A stretch of DNA of 64,000 nucleotides from the NCBI GenBank assembly GCA_964476595.1, contig CAYZCL010000057.1, positions 1 through 64,000 of the forward strand. The letters run 5' to 3'. Positions 17,535-24,514 of the stretch are shown piece after piece. Below the pieces are notes generated by a model. That model saw only the letters and a program-made list of their open reading frames with translations, made no database searches and was not told the origin of the DNA. The stretch is from JALSRD01 sp964476595. Its GTDB lineage: Bacteria; Desulfobacterota; Desulfobacteria; Desulfobacterales; JALSRD01. The translations under genes were made by a program, and so were the position numbers. The first letter of the stretch is position 1; every line of letters starts with the position of its first letter.

Positions 17535-18299
17535 TCAGTTCGCGGCGCCCGGCACGACGTCCTCTTCCAGGCGGCTCTCCCGGTCCTTCATGTAACGGTG
17601 AAACCGCAGCACGTGGCTCTGGGCCAGGATGCGGGCCCTCTCGGCATCGCCTTTTTCCACGGCTTCTGTGATGTCGCACAGGTCCTGGTAGTTTTCGGTC
17701 AGTTCGCGCTCCTCCATGGAGAGAAAGCGGTCGTAGTAACGGTGGATGTTGTCGTGCACCGAGTGAAAGACGAACACGTAGACCGGGTTGTGGCTGATGC
17801 GCGCCAGGGCCATGTGAAAGCGTTTGTCCACCTCGATGAAGCCGTCGCGGTCCGGCGGATCGCGGTGGATGTGACCGCGGGCTTCCGCCAGCAGGGCCTG
17901 CAGGGCGGCGACGTCTTCGGCCGTGGCGCGCTGGGCGGCCAGGGCCGCCACGCTGCCCTCCATGCCCTCGCGAAACTCGGTCAGGTGGTTCAGCGAGACG
18001 CGCCGTGAACGGATCAGCAGCCCCAGGCTCTCGGTGGCCCGCTGGGGGGAGACCTTCTTGACCACCGCCCCCCCGCGCACCCCCAGGCGGATCTCGATGA
18101 GTCCGCGTTCCTCCAGCACGCGCAGCGCCTCGCGCAGGGTGCCGCGGCTGGTGTTGAACATTTCCTTGAGCTCCCTCTCGGACGGCAGCGTGTCGCCGGT
18201 TTCCAGGCGGCCCTTCAATATGGCCTCCTGGATCTGGTGCACCACGTCCTGAAAGATCCGGCTCTGGGATGCTTCACGAAACATCTTTTTTTCCGTCAT
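17535..18299 (-). CDS. GntR/FadR-family transcriptional regulator
   Basis: A 254-residue regulator. The winged helix-turn-helix (residues about 15-80) includes LPSERELKEMFNTSRGTLREALRV-type sequence typical of GntR. The C-terminal FCD domain has conserved metal-site His and Asp residues (for example FIEVDKRFHMALARIS). Frames extend upstream to 18335, but the predicted transcription start lies near 18316. ATG 18299 is therefore the most likely start, with 18284 an alternative. It begins the operon with the aldehyde oxidoreductase. A palindrome just upstream suggests autoregulation. Confidence 0.85.
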   Translation of the reverse strand: MTEKKMFREASQSRIFQDVVHQIQEAILKGRLETGDTLPSERELKEMFNTSRGTLREALRVLEERGLIEIRLGVRGGAVVKKVSPQRATESLGLLIRSRRVSLNHLTEFREGMEGSVAALAAQRATAEDVAALQALLAEARGHIHRDPPDRDGFIEVDKRFHMALARISHNPVYVFVFHSVHDNIHRYYDRFLSMEERELTENYQDLCDITEAVEKGDAERARILAQSHVLRFHRYMKDRESRLEEDVVPGAAN

Positions 18300-18309
18300 T
18301 GGCATACCG

Positions 18310-18324
18310 AATGGTTCAACCATT
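18310..18324. promoter_or_regulatory. GntR-type operator at the regulator's own promoter
   Basis: AATGGTTCAACCATT is a perfect 15-base palindrome around a central C, with the TGGT-N3-ACCA core typical of FadR-subfamily GntR proteins. It overlaps the -10 box and predicted start of transcription of the GntR gene. Confidence 0.7.
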
Positions 18325-18351
18325 ATTAGAGGCACGTTCCTCTTCTGTCAA
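18323..18351 (-). promoter_or_regulatory. sigma-70 promoter of the GntR-aldehyde oxidoreductase operon
   Basis: On the minus strand TTGACA, a 17-base spacer and TAATAA form a near-consensus promoter. Its -10 edge touches the palindromic operator at 18310-18324. Confidence 0.7.
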
Positions 18352-18615
18352 GCCAATTTTCCGGAGAAACAGCGGGGATGTGCAGCGCCCCGCGGCGGCA
18401 CCGGGCGCAAAGGCGCCCGACCGCTTCGCCGCGCCGCGCAGGTCGCACCTGTTCCGGTTCTGCAGCGTGGAAGAGTAGACCAACACGGCTGCCGCGGGTA
18501 TCGCATTCCGCCGCCGGACGGACCGGACATCGGGGCGCGGAGGCGTCCCGGACCGGCGGGGCGGGAAGGGCCGCAAGGCCCCGGGCGTGGTCCGACATTT
18601 TGGCGACAAAAAGCG
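18352..18615 (+). other. divergent intergenic region, no gene seen
   Basis: The stretch separates the two divergent promoters of the GntR region. Overlapping GC-rich frames on both strands look like chance. I see no gene, RNA or repeat in it. Confidence 0.5.
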
Positions 18616-18644
18616 TTGACAGCCCGCACGGCCTGGGGTAATGG
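18616..18644 (+). promoter_or_regulatory. sigma-70 promoter of the flavin dehydrogenase operon
   Basis: TTGACA, a 17-base spacer and TAATGG. The -10 box lies inside the operator at 18639-18655, so a bound regulator would block it. Confidence 0.65.
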
Positions 18645-18655
18645 TCTAACCATTA
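18639..18655. promoter_or_regulatory. second GntR-type operator
   Basis: TAATGGT, three bases, ACCATTA. It shares AATGGT-N3-ACCATT with the operator at 18310 and overlaps the -10 box of the plus-strand dehydrogenase promoter. The same GntR protein very probably controls both operons. Confidence 0.7.
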
Positions 18656-18686
18656 CAAGTTATTTTCAGCCTGTGGAGTGCCTCAC

Positions 18687-20774
18687 ATGAGCGGTCATCG
18701 CATCACCCGTCATCCGGTTCTGGACATCCCCGAGAAAAAGGAAGTCGCCTTCACTTTCAACCGCCGGCGCCTGAAGGGCTTCCAGGGCGAGATGATCGCC
18801 TCGGCCCTCATCGCCGCCGGCATTCACATCTTCGGACACCACCCCAGGGACCACAGCCCCCAGGGCATCTTCTGCGCCAACGGCCAGTGCTCGCAGTGCC
18901 TGGTGATGGCCGACGGCCTGCCGGTCAAGGCCTGCATGACGCCGCTGGACGACGGAATGCGCATCGAGAGCATCGAGGGCCTGCCGCGCATCCCGGAAGA
19001 CGACCGCCCGGTGCCCGGCGCCGGGATCCCGGTGCGCGAGGTGCCGGTGCTGATCATCGGGGCCGGCCCGGCCGGCCTGACGGCGGCCATCGAGCTGGGG
19101 AAACTGGGGGTGGAGACCCTGCTGGTGGACGACAAGGACCGCCTGGGCGGCAAACTGGTGCTCCAGACCCACAAGTTCTTCGGCTCGGTGGAGGACTCCC
19201 ACGCCGGCACCCGCGGCTTCGAGATCGCGGAACTGCTGGCCGACGAGATCAACCGGCTGCCCTCGGTGGAGGTCTGGCTCGACAGCACCGCCGTGGGCGT
19301 CTTCTCCGACCGGGTGGTGGGCATCGTGCGGGACAACCGTTACTACCGCATCCGTCCCGGCAGGCTGATGGTGGCCACCGGCGCCCGTGAGAAGATGCTC
19401 TCGTTTCCGGGCAACACCCTGCCCGGCGTCTACGGCGCCGGCGCCTTCCAGACCCTGGTGAACCGCGACCGGGTCCGGTCGGCCGAACGCGTGCTGGTGG
19501 TCGGCGGCGGCAACGTGGGACTGATCGCGGCCTACCACGCCGTCCAGGCGGGGATCCGGGTAGCGGCCCTGATCGAGGCCCTGCCCGAGGTGGGCGGCTA
19601 CCGCGTGCACGCCGACAAGCTCACCCGGCTGGGCGTCCCCATCTACACCCGTCACACCATCGTCGCGGCCCACGGCGGAGACCACGTGGAATCCGCGACC
19701 ACCGCCCGACTGGACGAGAAATGGAAGATCGTGCCGGGCACCGAAAAAACCTGGGCGGTGGACACGGTGCTGGTGGCCGTGGGGCTGGCCGAAGTCAACG
19801 AGTTCATCCTCAAGGCCCGCGAATTCGGCATGCAGGTCTTTTCCGCCGGGGACGCCCAGGAGATCGCCGAGGCCTCGGCGGCCATGTTCACCGGCCGCAT
19901 CGAAGGACTCCGGATCGCCGGCTCCCTGGGACTGGACGTGGGCGACATCCCGCAGGAGTTGTTCCGGAAAGCAGAGGTGCTCAAATCAAGGCCCGGCCGC
20001 ACCCGGGAGGTGCCGCCGCCGGCCGTGGAAGAGGGGGTCTTTCCCGTCTTCCACTGCACGCAGGAGGTGCCCTGCAACCCCTGCACCTCGGCCTGTCCCA
20101 TCGGCGCCATCCACACCGAAAACGACGCCATCACCGGCATCCCCTACCGCGAAGCGGAAAAAGGCTGCACGGGCTGCCTGAACTGCGTGGCCATCTGCCC
20201 GGGGCTGGCCATCACGCTGGTCGACTGCCGCAAGGACCCCGAGCATCCGCTGGTGACCCTGCCCTGGGAGATCCGCCGCGAGACCGTGGAAGCCGGGCAC
20301 ACCGTGGCCGTCACGGACCGCGAGGGCGCCCTGCTGGGCCACTTCCCGGTACAGCGCGTGCGGGTGAAGAAAGAACACCCCCGCACCCTGCTGGTGCAGG
20401 TGCGCCTGCCCCGCGAACTGGCCGGGCGCGCGGCCGGCATCCAGGCGCCGGAACCGGCCGTCGATCCGCTGGAAATCTACCAGCAGGCGCCGCCTGCGGA
20501 CGAGGCCGTGGTCTGCCGCTGCGAGCGCATCACGGCCGGCGAGATCCGGGCGGCCATCCGCGGCGGGGTGCGCGACATGAACCAGCTCAAGGCCCTCACG
20601 CGCACCGGCATGGGCGCCTGCGGCTCCAAGACCTGCCGTCCCCTGGTGTGGCGCATCTTTCAGGAGGAGGGCATCGACCTTGCCGAGGTCACCGACCGCG
20701 TGGACCGGCCCCTTTTCGTGGAGGTCCCCATGGGGGCCTTTGCCGGCATCGACAGGAGGCAGCATCATGAGTAG
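18687..20774 (+). CDS. multi-domain FAD/NAD iron-sulfur oxidoreductase (sarcosine oxidase alpha / HcnAB-like)
   Basis: A 695-residue fusion. It contains a [2Fe-2S] Fer2_4 domain (CANGQCSQC near residue 61), an FAD site (VLIIGAGPAGL, near 125) and an NAD site (VLVVGGGNVGL, near 270). Two [4Fe-4S] motifs follow (CNPCTSACP near 463, CTGCLNCVAICP near 494), then a BFD-type [2Fe-2S] domain (CRCERI near 610, CGSKTC near 645). Relatives are the alpha subunits of sarcosine oxidase, hydrogen cyanide synthase and D-hydroxyproline dehydrogenases, with added ferredoxin motifs that suit anaerobic electron export. ATG 18687 has GGAG 8 bases upstream. It overlaps the next gene by 8 bases. Confidence 0.85.
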   Translation: MSGHRITRHPVLDIPEKKEVAFTFNRRRLKGFQGEMIASALIAAGIHIFGHHPRDHSPQGIFCANGQCSQCLVMADGLPVKACMTPLDDGMRIESIEGLPRIPEDDRPVPGAGIPVREVPVLIIGAGPAGLTAAIELGKLGVETLLVDDKDRLGGKLVLQTHKFFGSVEDSHAGTRGFEIAELLADEINRLPSVEVWLDSTAVGVFSDRVVGIVRDNRYYRIRPGRLMVATGAREKMLSFPGNTLPGVYGAGAFQTLVNRDRVRSAERVLVVGGGNVGLIAAYHAVQAGIRVAALIEALPEVGGYRVHADKLTRLGVPIYTRHTIVAAHGGDHVESATTARLDEKWKIVPGTEKTWAVDTVLVAVGLAEVNEFILKAREFGMQVFSAGDAQEIAEASAAMFTGRIEGLRIAGSLGLDVGDIPQELFRKAEVLKSRPGRTREVPPPAVEEGVFPVFHCTQEVPCNPCTSACPIGAIHTENDAITGIPYREAEKGCTGCLNCVAICPGLAITLVDCRKDPEHPLVTLPWEIRRETVEAGHTVAVTDREGALLGHFPVQRVRVKKEHPRTLLVQVRLPRELAGRAAGIQAPEPAVDPLEIYQQAPPADEAVVCRCERITAGEIRAAIRGGVRDMNQLKALTRTGMGACGSKTCRPLVWRIFQEEGIDLAEVTDRVDRPLFVEVPMGAFAGIDRRQHHE

Positions 20775-21921
20775 TTTCGATGTCATCATCGTGGGGGCCG
20801 GCTCGGTGGGCGTGCCCACGGCCCTGGCCTGCGCCGAAGCGGGTCTCAGGACGCTGGTGCTCGACAAGCGCCCTTCGCCCGGACAGGGGGAGAACAAGCA
20901 CGCCATCGGCGGCATCCGCGCCACGCACTCCGACCCGGCCAAGATCCTGGTCTGCCACCGCTCGCTGGAGATCTTCTCCACTTGGCGGGAGCGCCATGGG
21001 GACGACATCGAGTGGCAGCGCGGCGGATACGTGTTCCCGGTCTACCGGGAAGAAGAGGAACGGGTCCTCAGGTCCTTCCTGCCGGTGCAGCAGAAGTTCG
21101 GCCTCAACATCGATTTCGTCGATCCACAGACCATCGCCTCCGTGGTGCCCGGCATCAACCCCGAGGGACTGCGCGGCGGCACGGTCTCTCCCGACGACGG
21201 CTCGGCCTCCCCGCTGCTGGCCGTCAACGCCTTCTACCGCCGGGCCGTCCGGCTGGGCGTGCGCTTCGAGTTCAAGGTGCAGGTCCACGGGATTCTCAAG
21301 GATCGGCGTGCCGTCAGGGGCGTGGACACCTCGGCCGGCCGCTTCAGCGCGCCGGTAGTGGTGGACGCCGCCGGCGCCGACTCGCGGGAGCTGGCGGCCA
21401 CCCTGGGCTGCGACATCCCCGTGACCCCGGAGTCCCACGAGGCCGGCATCAGCGAACCGGTGCAGATGTTCTGCCCCGCCATGGTGGTCGACCTGCGGCC
21501 GGCGCCGGGCTCGCGCAACTACTACTTTTACCAGAACCGTCACGGGCAGGTGGTGTTCTGCATCACGCCGGAACCGCCCCTGGTGGGACACGACTACCGC
21601 GAGACCTCCGGTTTCCTGCCCCAGGTCTGCGCCCGCATGGTGGGCCTCATGCCGCGGCTGAAAAACCTGCGCGTGCGGCGGGTGTGGCGCGGACTCTACC
21701 CCATGACCGCCGACGGCGTCCCCCTGGTGGGCTGGAACCGCGACGTGCCCGGACTGCTGCACGCCGTGGGCATGTGCGGGCAGGGATTCATGCTGGGGCC
21801 CGGCCTGGGGGAACTGCTGGCGCGTGTGATCACCGACGCGGCCACCGACGACGACCGTGTCGTGCTGGAGGGTTTTTCCCTCTACCGGGATCTGACCTGC
21901 GGCATGGAGGCCTTGAAGTAA
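20767..21921 (+). CDS. FAD-dependent amine/amino-acid dehydrogenase (DAO family)
   Basis: A 384-residue flavoprotein of the D-amino acid oxidase/glycine oxidase superfamily. The N-terminal FAD motif is DVIIVGAGSVGVPTALA, and the C-terminal conserved part is GMCGQGFMLGPGLGELLA. It corresponds to the beta subunit (substrate-oxidising) that pairs with the upstream alpha-type subunit. ATG 20767, preceded by AGGAGGC, lies inside the end of the alpha gene. The longer frame from 20680 is rejected. The substrate (sarcosine, proline, opine or another secondary amine) cannot be deduced. Confidence 0.85.
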   Translation: MSSFDVIIVGAGSVGVPTALACAEAGLRTLVLDKRPSPGQGENKHAIGGIRATHSDPAKILVCHRSLEIFSTWRERHGDDIEWQRGGYVFPVYREEEERVLRSFLPVQQKFGLNIDFVDPQTIASVVPGINPEGLRGGTVSPDDGSASPLLAVNAFYRRAVRLGVRFEFKVQVHGILKDRRAVRGVDTSAGRFSAPVVVDAAGADSRELAATLGCDIPVTPESHEAGISEPVQMFCPAMVVDLRPAPGSRNYYFYQNRHGQVVFCITPEPPLVGHDYRETSGFLPQVCARMVGLMPRLKNLRVRRVWRGLYPMTADGVPLVGWNRDVPGLLHAVGMCGQGFMLGPGLGELLARVITDAATDDDRVVLEGFSLYRDLTCGMEALK

Positions 21922-21934
21922 ACCCGATTTTCCC

Positions 21935-21963
21935 TTGACACTTCGTGGTACCCTGCATACATT
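21935..21963 (+). promoter_or_regulatory. sigma-70 promoter upstream of the selenopeptide gene
   Basis: TTGACA, 17 bases, TACATT. It begins 13 bases after the dehydrogenase stop and would give a leader of about 195 bases before sbtA. No strong terminator separates the two operons, so some read-through from the dehydrogenase genes is possible. Confidence 0.55.
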
Positions 21964-22164
21964 GTGAATCGAAGAAAGGTTTCCGGCCAGCGAGATTTTT
22001 CAGCGCCTCGGCGGGCACTTCCCTGATTTCTTCGTTTTCAGTGGTTTTATCCAACAGCCCCCAACGGATGGTGCCAACGCACCGGCCGTCGTATCTCGGA
22101 CGGTCCGTTCCAAGCGCATTCCGCAAGGCCGTTTTTACCCTAACCCTTGAAACAGGAGGACGCA

Positions 22165-22509
22165 ATGGACAGCAGGGATATCAAGAAGTACCTTGCCGGA
22201 TTGAGCGTTGCCGGACTGATCAGCCTGGGCGGATTCACCCTGCCGGGCGCAATGGCCGGTAGCAGCAGTTGAGGCGGACAACCTAGTGCAGGTAGCACTA
22301 AAGTCGAAAAGCCTGCCTCGGGCAGTGGCTGAGGCGGCCAGGGCAGCGGTGCCGTGAGCACCGAAGAAGACGAGGAAGTCAAGAAGGAATCTGGGAAAAG
22401 CGGCTGAGGGGGCGGCACCGACAGTGCAGTTGGCACTGATACGAAAACGGGCACGAATACCGAAGAAGGCGAAAAGAAAGAATCCGGAAAAAGCGGCTGA
22501 GGCGGATGA
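22165..22509 (+). CDS. sbtA: multi-selenocysteine ribosomal peptide precursor (SbtA-like)
   Basis: Reading from ATG 22165 (AGGAGG 4 bases upstream) gives 114 codons with four in-frame TGA codons at 22270, 22330, 22405 and 22498, then TGA 22507. Each of the four is followed by two Gly codons. The preceding residues are SSS, GSG, KSG and KSG, so the peptide carries a repeated (S/G)-U-G-G motif. Between them are hydrophilic Ser/Thr/Glu/Lys linkers, with KESGKSGUGG occurring twice. Residues 1-32 form a leader with a basic start (DIKKYLAG) and a hydrophobic stretch ending LPGAMAG. This matches the selenobiotic peptide family (SbtA), whose (S)CGG or UGG motifs are thought to be modified by a radical SAM enzyme. 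That enzyme, SbtM, is encoded 171 bases downstream. Stop at 22507 is inferred, because read-through would give only a short Arg-rich tail. Confidence 0.85.
22284..22300 (+). promoter_or_regulatory. candidate SECIS hairpin after first UGA of sbtA
   Basis: TAGTGC, loop AGGTA, GCACTA: a 6-base-pair stem starting 11 bases after the UGA at 22270. The loop holds GGU, as in the apical loop of the E. coli fdhF element that binds SelB. Confidence 0.65.
22339..22356 (+). promoter_or_regulatory. candidate SECIS hairpin after second UGA of sbtA
   Basis: GGCA, loop GCGG, TGCC (22342-22353), extended by a CA/TG pair across a G-G mismatch. It begins 6-9 bases after UGA 22330. It is the weakest of the four hairpins. 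Confidence 0.4.
22422..22438 (+). promoter_or_regulatory. candidate SECIS hairpin after third UGA of sbtA
   Basis: CAGTGC, loop AGTTG, GCACTG: a 6-base-pair stem 14 bases after UGA 22405. The stem core AGTGC/GCACT is the same as in the first hairpin. Confidence 0.6.
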
Positions 22510-22514
22510 TTCAA

Positions 22515-22533
22515 CCGGCGCCGGCGGCGTCGG
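22515..22533 (+). promoter_or_regulatory. candidate SECIS hairpin after fourth UGA of sbtA
   Basis: CCGGCGCC, loop GGC, GGCGTCGG: an 8-pair stem (one G-U) starting 14 bases after UGA 22498. It lies beyond the final stop. No T-run follows, so it is not a typical terminator. Confidence 0.45.
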
Positions 22534-22680
22534 AAAACGCATTCACCATGACGGCCGGTCTGCACGCCGGCCAGCGGTTCTCCGCTTACCATTGGTTGTA
22601 GCCACACCGGGAGCCGGTGTCCCCCCGGGGACCCGGCTTCCCCTGTTTTGCAATGCTCCGCACGCCTCCCGGAGGTCGCC

Positions 22681-24255
22681 ATGAACCCCCTGCCCGATGA
22701 AATCCGATCTGCCTACCCCGTCTGTAGTCGGCTGCTGGCCGAAGAACGCCTGTCTCCGGACGGTCCGGCGCCGACCGTTGAAAACCTTCCGCAGATGCTC
22801 GGCGCCGAGCAGGCGGCACTGAAACGCCACCCCTACCTGCCCGACCTGGCCCGCGTCGAACAAGCTATTCACAAACTGAACACCTGTCCGCCGACAATCC
22901 CCGACCGGGTGGAGGCGCTGCGGCTCAACCCGACGCTGATCCTGCTACCGGTGGCCTGGCACCTCCTTCCGGAACGCCTCCAGGACGATGGGGTCGCGCC
23001 CGCGCCGGTGGAAGACGCTTTCGTGCTGGTCTGGAAGGCGTCCGACTCCGGGCGCGTGCACGCCGCCACGGCCGACGGACACGACCTGCTGGCGCTGAAA
23101 ATCGTCAGCGAAGAAATCGCCCCCCGGCAGGCGGCCGAGGACGGCGGCGTGTCCCTGGGCACCATCGACAACATCCTCTACGCCGCCGGTCGGCGCGGCC
23201 TGCTGCTGACGCCCCCTTCGCGCATCGTGCGCCCCCCGGAGTTCGGCCGGGGAACGGGGGACGGCGACGAATTCCGGGTCGCCAGGTGCTTCACCCTCCA
23301 GTGGCACATCACCCAGGCCTGCGACCTGCACTGCCGTCACTGCTACGACCGCAGCAACCGCCACCCCCTACCGCTGGCGGAGGCCCTGCGGGTGCTGGAC
23401 GATCTCTACGATTTCTGCCAGCGGCAGCACGTCTACGGGCAGGTCACCTTCACCGGCGGCAACCCGCTGCTCTACCCCCACTTCGACGAGGTCTACCGCC
23501 AGGCCGCCGAACGCGGCTTCCTGACCGCCGTGCTGGGAAACCCCATGCCGCGCCGCCGCATCGAGGACCTGCTGGGCATCCAGGACCTGGAGTTCTACCA
23601 GGTCAGCCTGGAGGGACTGGCCGAACACAACGACTACATTCGCGGCCCCGGCCACTTTCAGCGCACGATGGCATTCCTGGAAGTGCTGCGTGAACTCAAA
23701 GTCTGTTCCATGGTCATGCTGACCCTCACCGACGCCAACATGAACCAGGTGCTGCCGCTGGCCGAACGGCTGCGCGGACGCACCGACGTGTTCACCTTCA
23801 ACCGGCTCTCGCCGGTGGGCGAGGGCGCCGACCTGTCGCCGGCGGACATCGGACGCTACCGCGCCTTCCTGGAAGACTACCTGCGGGCCGCGCGGTCCAA
23901 TCCCGCCATGCGTCTCAAAGACAATCTCTTCAACATCCTGCTGCACGAGAGGAAGGAGCCCTTTTTCGGGGGCTGCGCCGGCTTCGGCTGCGGCGCGGCC
24001 TTCAATTTCGTCTCCCTGCTGCCCGATGGAGAGGTGCACGCCTGCCGCAAGCTGCCCTCGCTGATCGGCAACATCCGGGAGCGGTCGCTCTACGACCTCT
24101 ACCGGGACGCGCCGGCCCGGCGATACCGTGCCGGCAGCCGGGCCTGCCGCGGCTGCGCCATCCGGCCGGTGTGCGGCGGATGCCTGGCCGTGAGCCACGG
24201 CAGCGGGCTGGACATCTTCAGGGAACGCGATCCCTACTGTTTCATTGACCGGTAA
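22681..24255 (+). CDS. sbtM: radical SAM/SPASM peptide maturase (SbtM-like)
   Basis: A 524-residue protein. About 200 N-terminal residues form an extra domain of unclear fold. The radical SAM core has CDLHCRHC at residues 214-221 (CxxxCxxC) and a glycine motif (VTFTGGNPLLYP). The C-terminal SPASM region has many Cys (CAGFGC near 432, then CRGCAIRPVCGGC near 490-502, and a last Cys near the end) for auxiliary clusters. This architecture fits the selenobiotic peptide maturases, proposed to modify Cys/Sec-Gly-Gly motifs. The reaction is untested as far as I know. ATG 22681 with GGAGG is preferred over TTG 22648. It follows the four-UGA peptide gene. Confidence 0.85.
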   Translation: MNPLPDEIRSAYPVCSRLLAEERLSPDGPAPTVENLPQMLGAEQAALKRHPYLPDLARVEQAIHKLNTCPPTIPDRVEALRLNPTLILLPVAWHLLPERLQDDGVAPAPVEDAFVLVWKASDSGRVHAATADGHDLLALKIVSEEIAPRQAAEDGGVSLGTIDNILYAAGRRGLLLTPPSRIVRPPEFGRGTGDGDEFRVARCFTLQWHITQACDLHCRHCYDRSNRHPLPLAEALRVLDDLYDFCQRQHVYGQVTFTGGNPLLYPHFDEVYRQAAERGFLTAVLGNPMPRRRIEDLLGIQDLEFYQVSLEGLAEHNDYIRGPGHFQRTMAFLEVLRELKVCSMVMLTLTDANMNQVLPLAERLRGRTDVFTFNRLSPVGEGADLSPADIGRYRAFLEDYLRAARSNPAMRLKDNLFNILLHERKEPFFGGCAGFGCGAAFNFVSLLPDGEVHACRKLPSLIGNIRERSLYDLYRDAPARRYRAGSRACRGCAIRPVCGGCLAVSHGSGLDIFRERDPYCFIDR

Positions 24256-24342
24256 TTGCCTGGCGACGGCGACGGCCTCGTCATCCCGGCCCTTTTCCGG
24301 TCTGCGGGGACCGACACCCCCCGGTTGGAACTCAATGAGAGG

Positions 24343-24361
24343 AACCGGATACCGGGTTTTT
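24343..24361 (+). terminator. possible terminator after sbtM
   Basis: AACCGG, loop ATA, CC-G-GGTT with one bulged G, followed by TTT. The stem is short, but it is well placed 88 bases after sbtM and before the next promoter. Confidence 0.4.
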
Positions 24362-24389
24362 GCGGCGTTATGTCCCGCCCCTTTTTCTC

Positions 24390-24418
24390 TTTACAAAATT
24401 CCTAAATTCTTCTAAAAT
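24390..24418 (+). promoter_or_regulatory. sigma-70 promoter of nifJ
   Basis: TTTACA, 17 bases, TAAAAT in an unusually AT-rich stretch. It lies about 95 bases before the start of the pyruvate oxidoreductase gene. Confidence 0.65.
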
Positions 24419-24514
24419 TTTATCTTTAAATGTGATTTTTAAAACCGCGATGGAGCTTTCACGCCTTCCATCTTCCGGCCCTGTTTTTTCATAACCTACA
24501 CAAGGAGCAACCCC

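Noticed and set aside
15569..17671. Plus-strand frame of about 700 residues opposite the aldehyde oxidoreductase
   Set aside because: No conserved motifs; the minus strand carries the AOR cluster Cys and cofactor motifs.
22165..22509. Reading sbtA as a pseudogene with nonsense codons
   Set aside because: Only UGA occurs in frame, never UAA or UAG, always before Gly-Gly, each with a hairpin, and next to a matching maturase. Two other Sec genes in the window show UGA is read.
22424..22684. Overlapping frame in the sbtA-sbtM gap
   Set aside because: It has low-complexity basic sequence and no ribosome-binding site, and runs across the end of the peptide gene in another frame.
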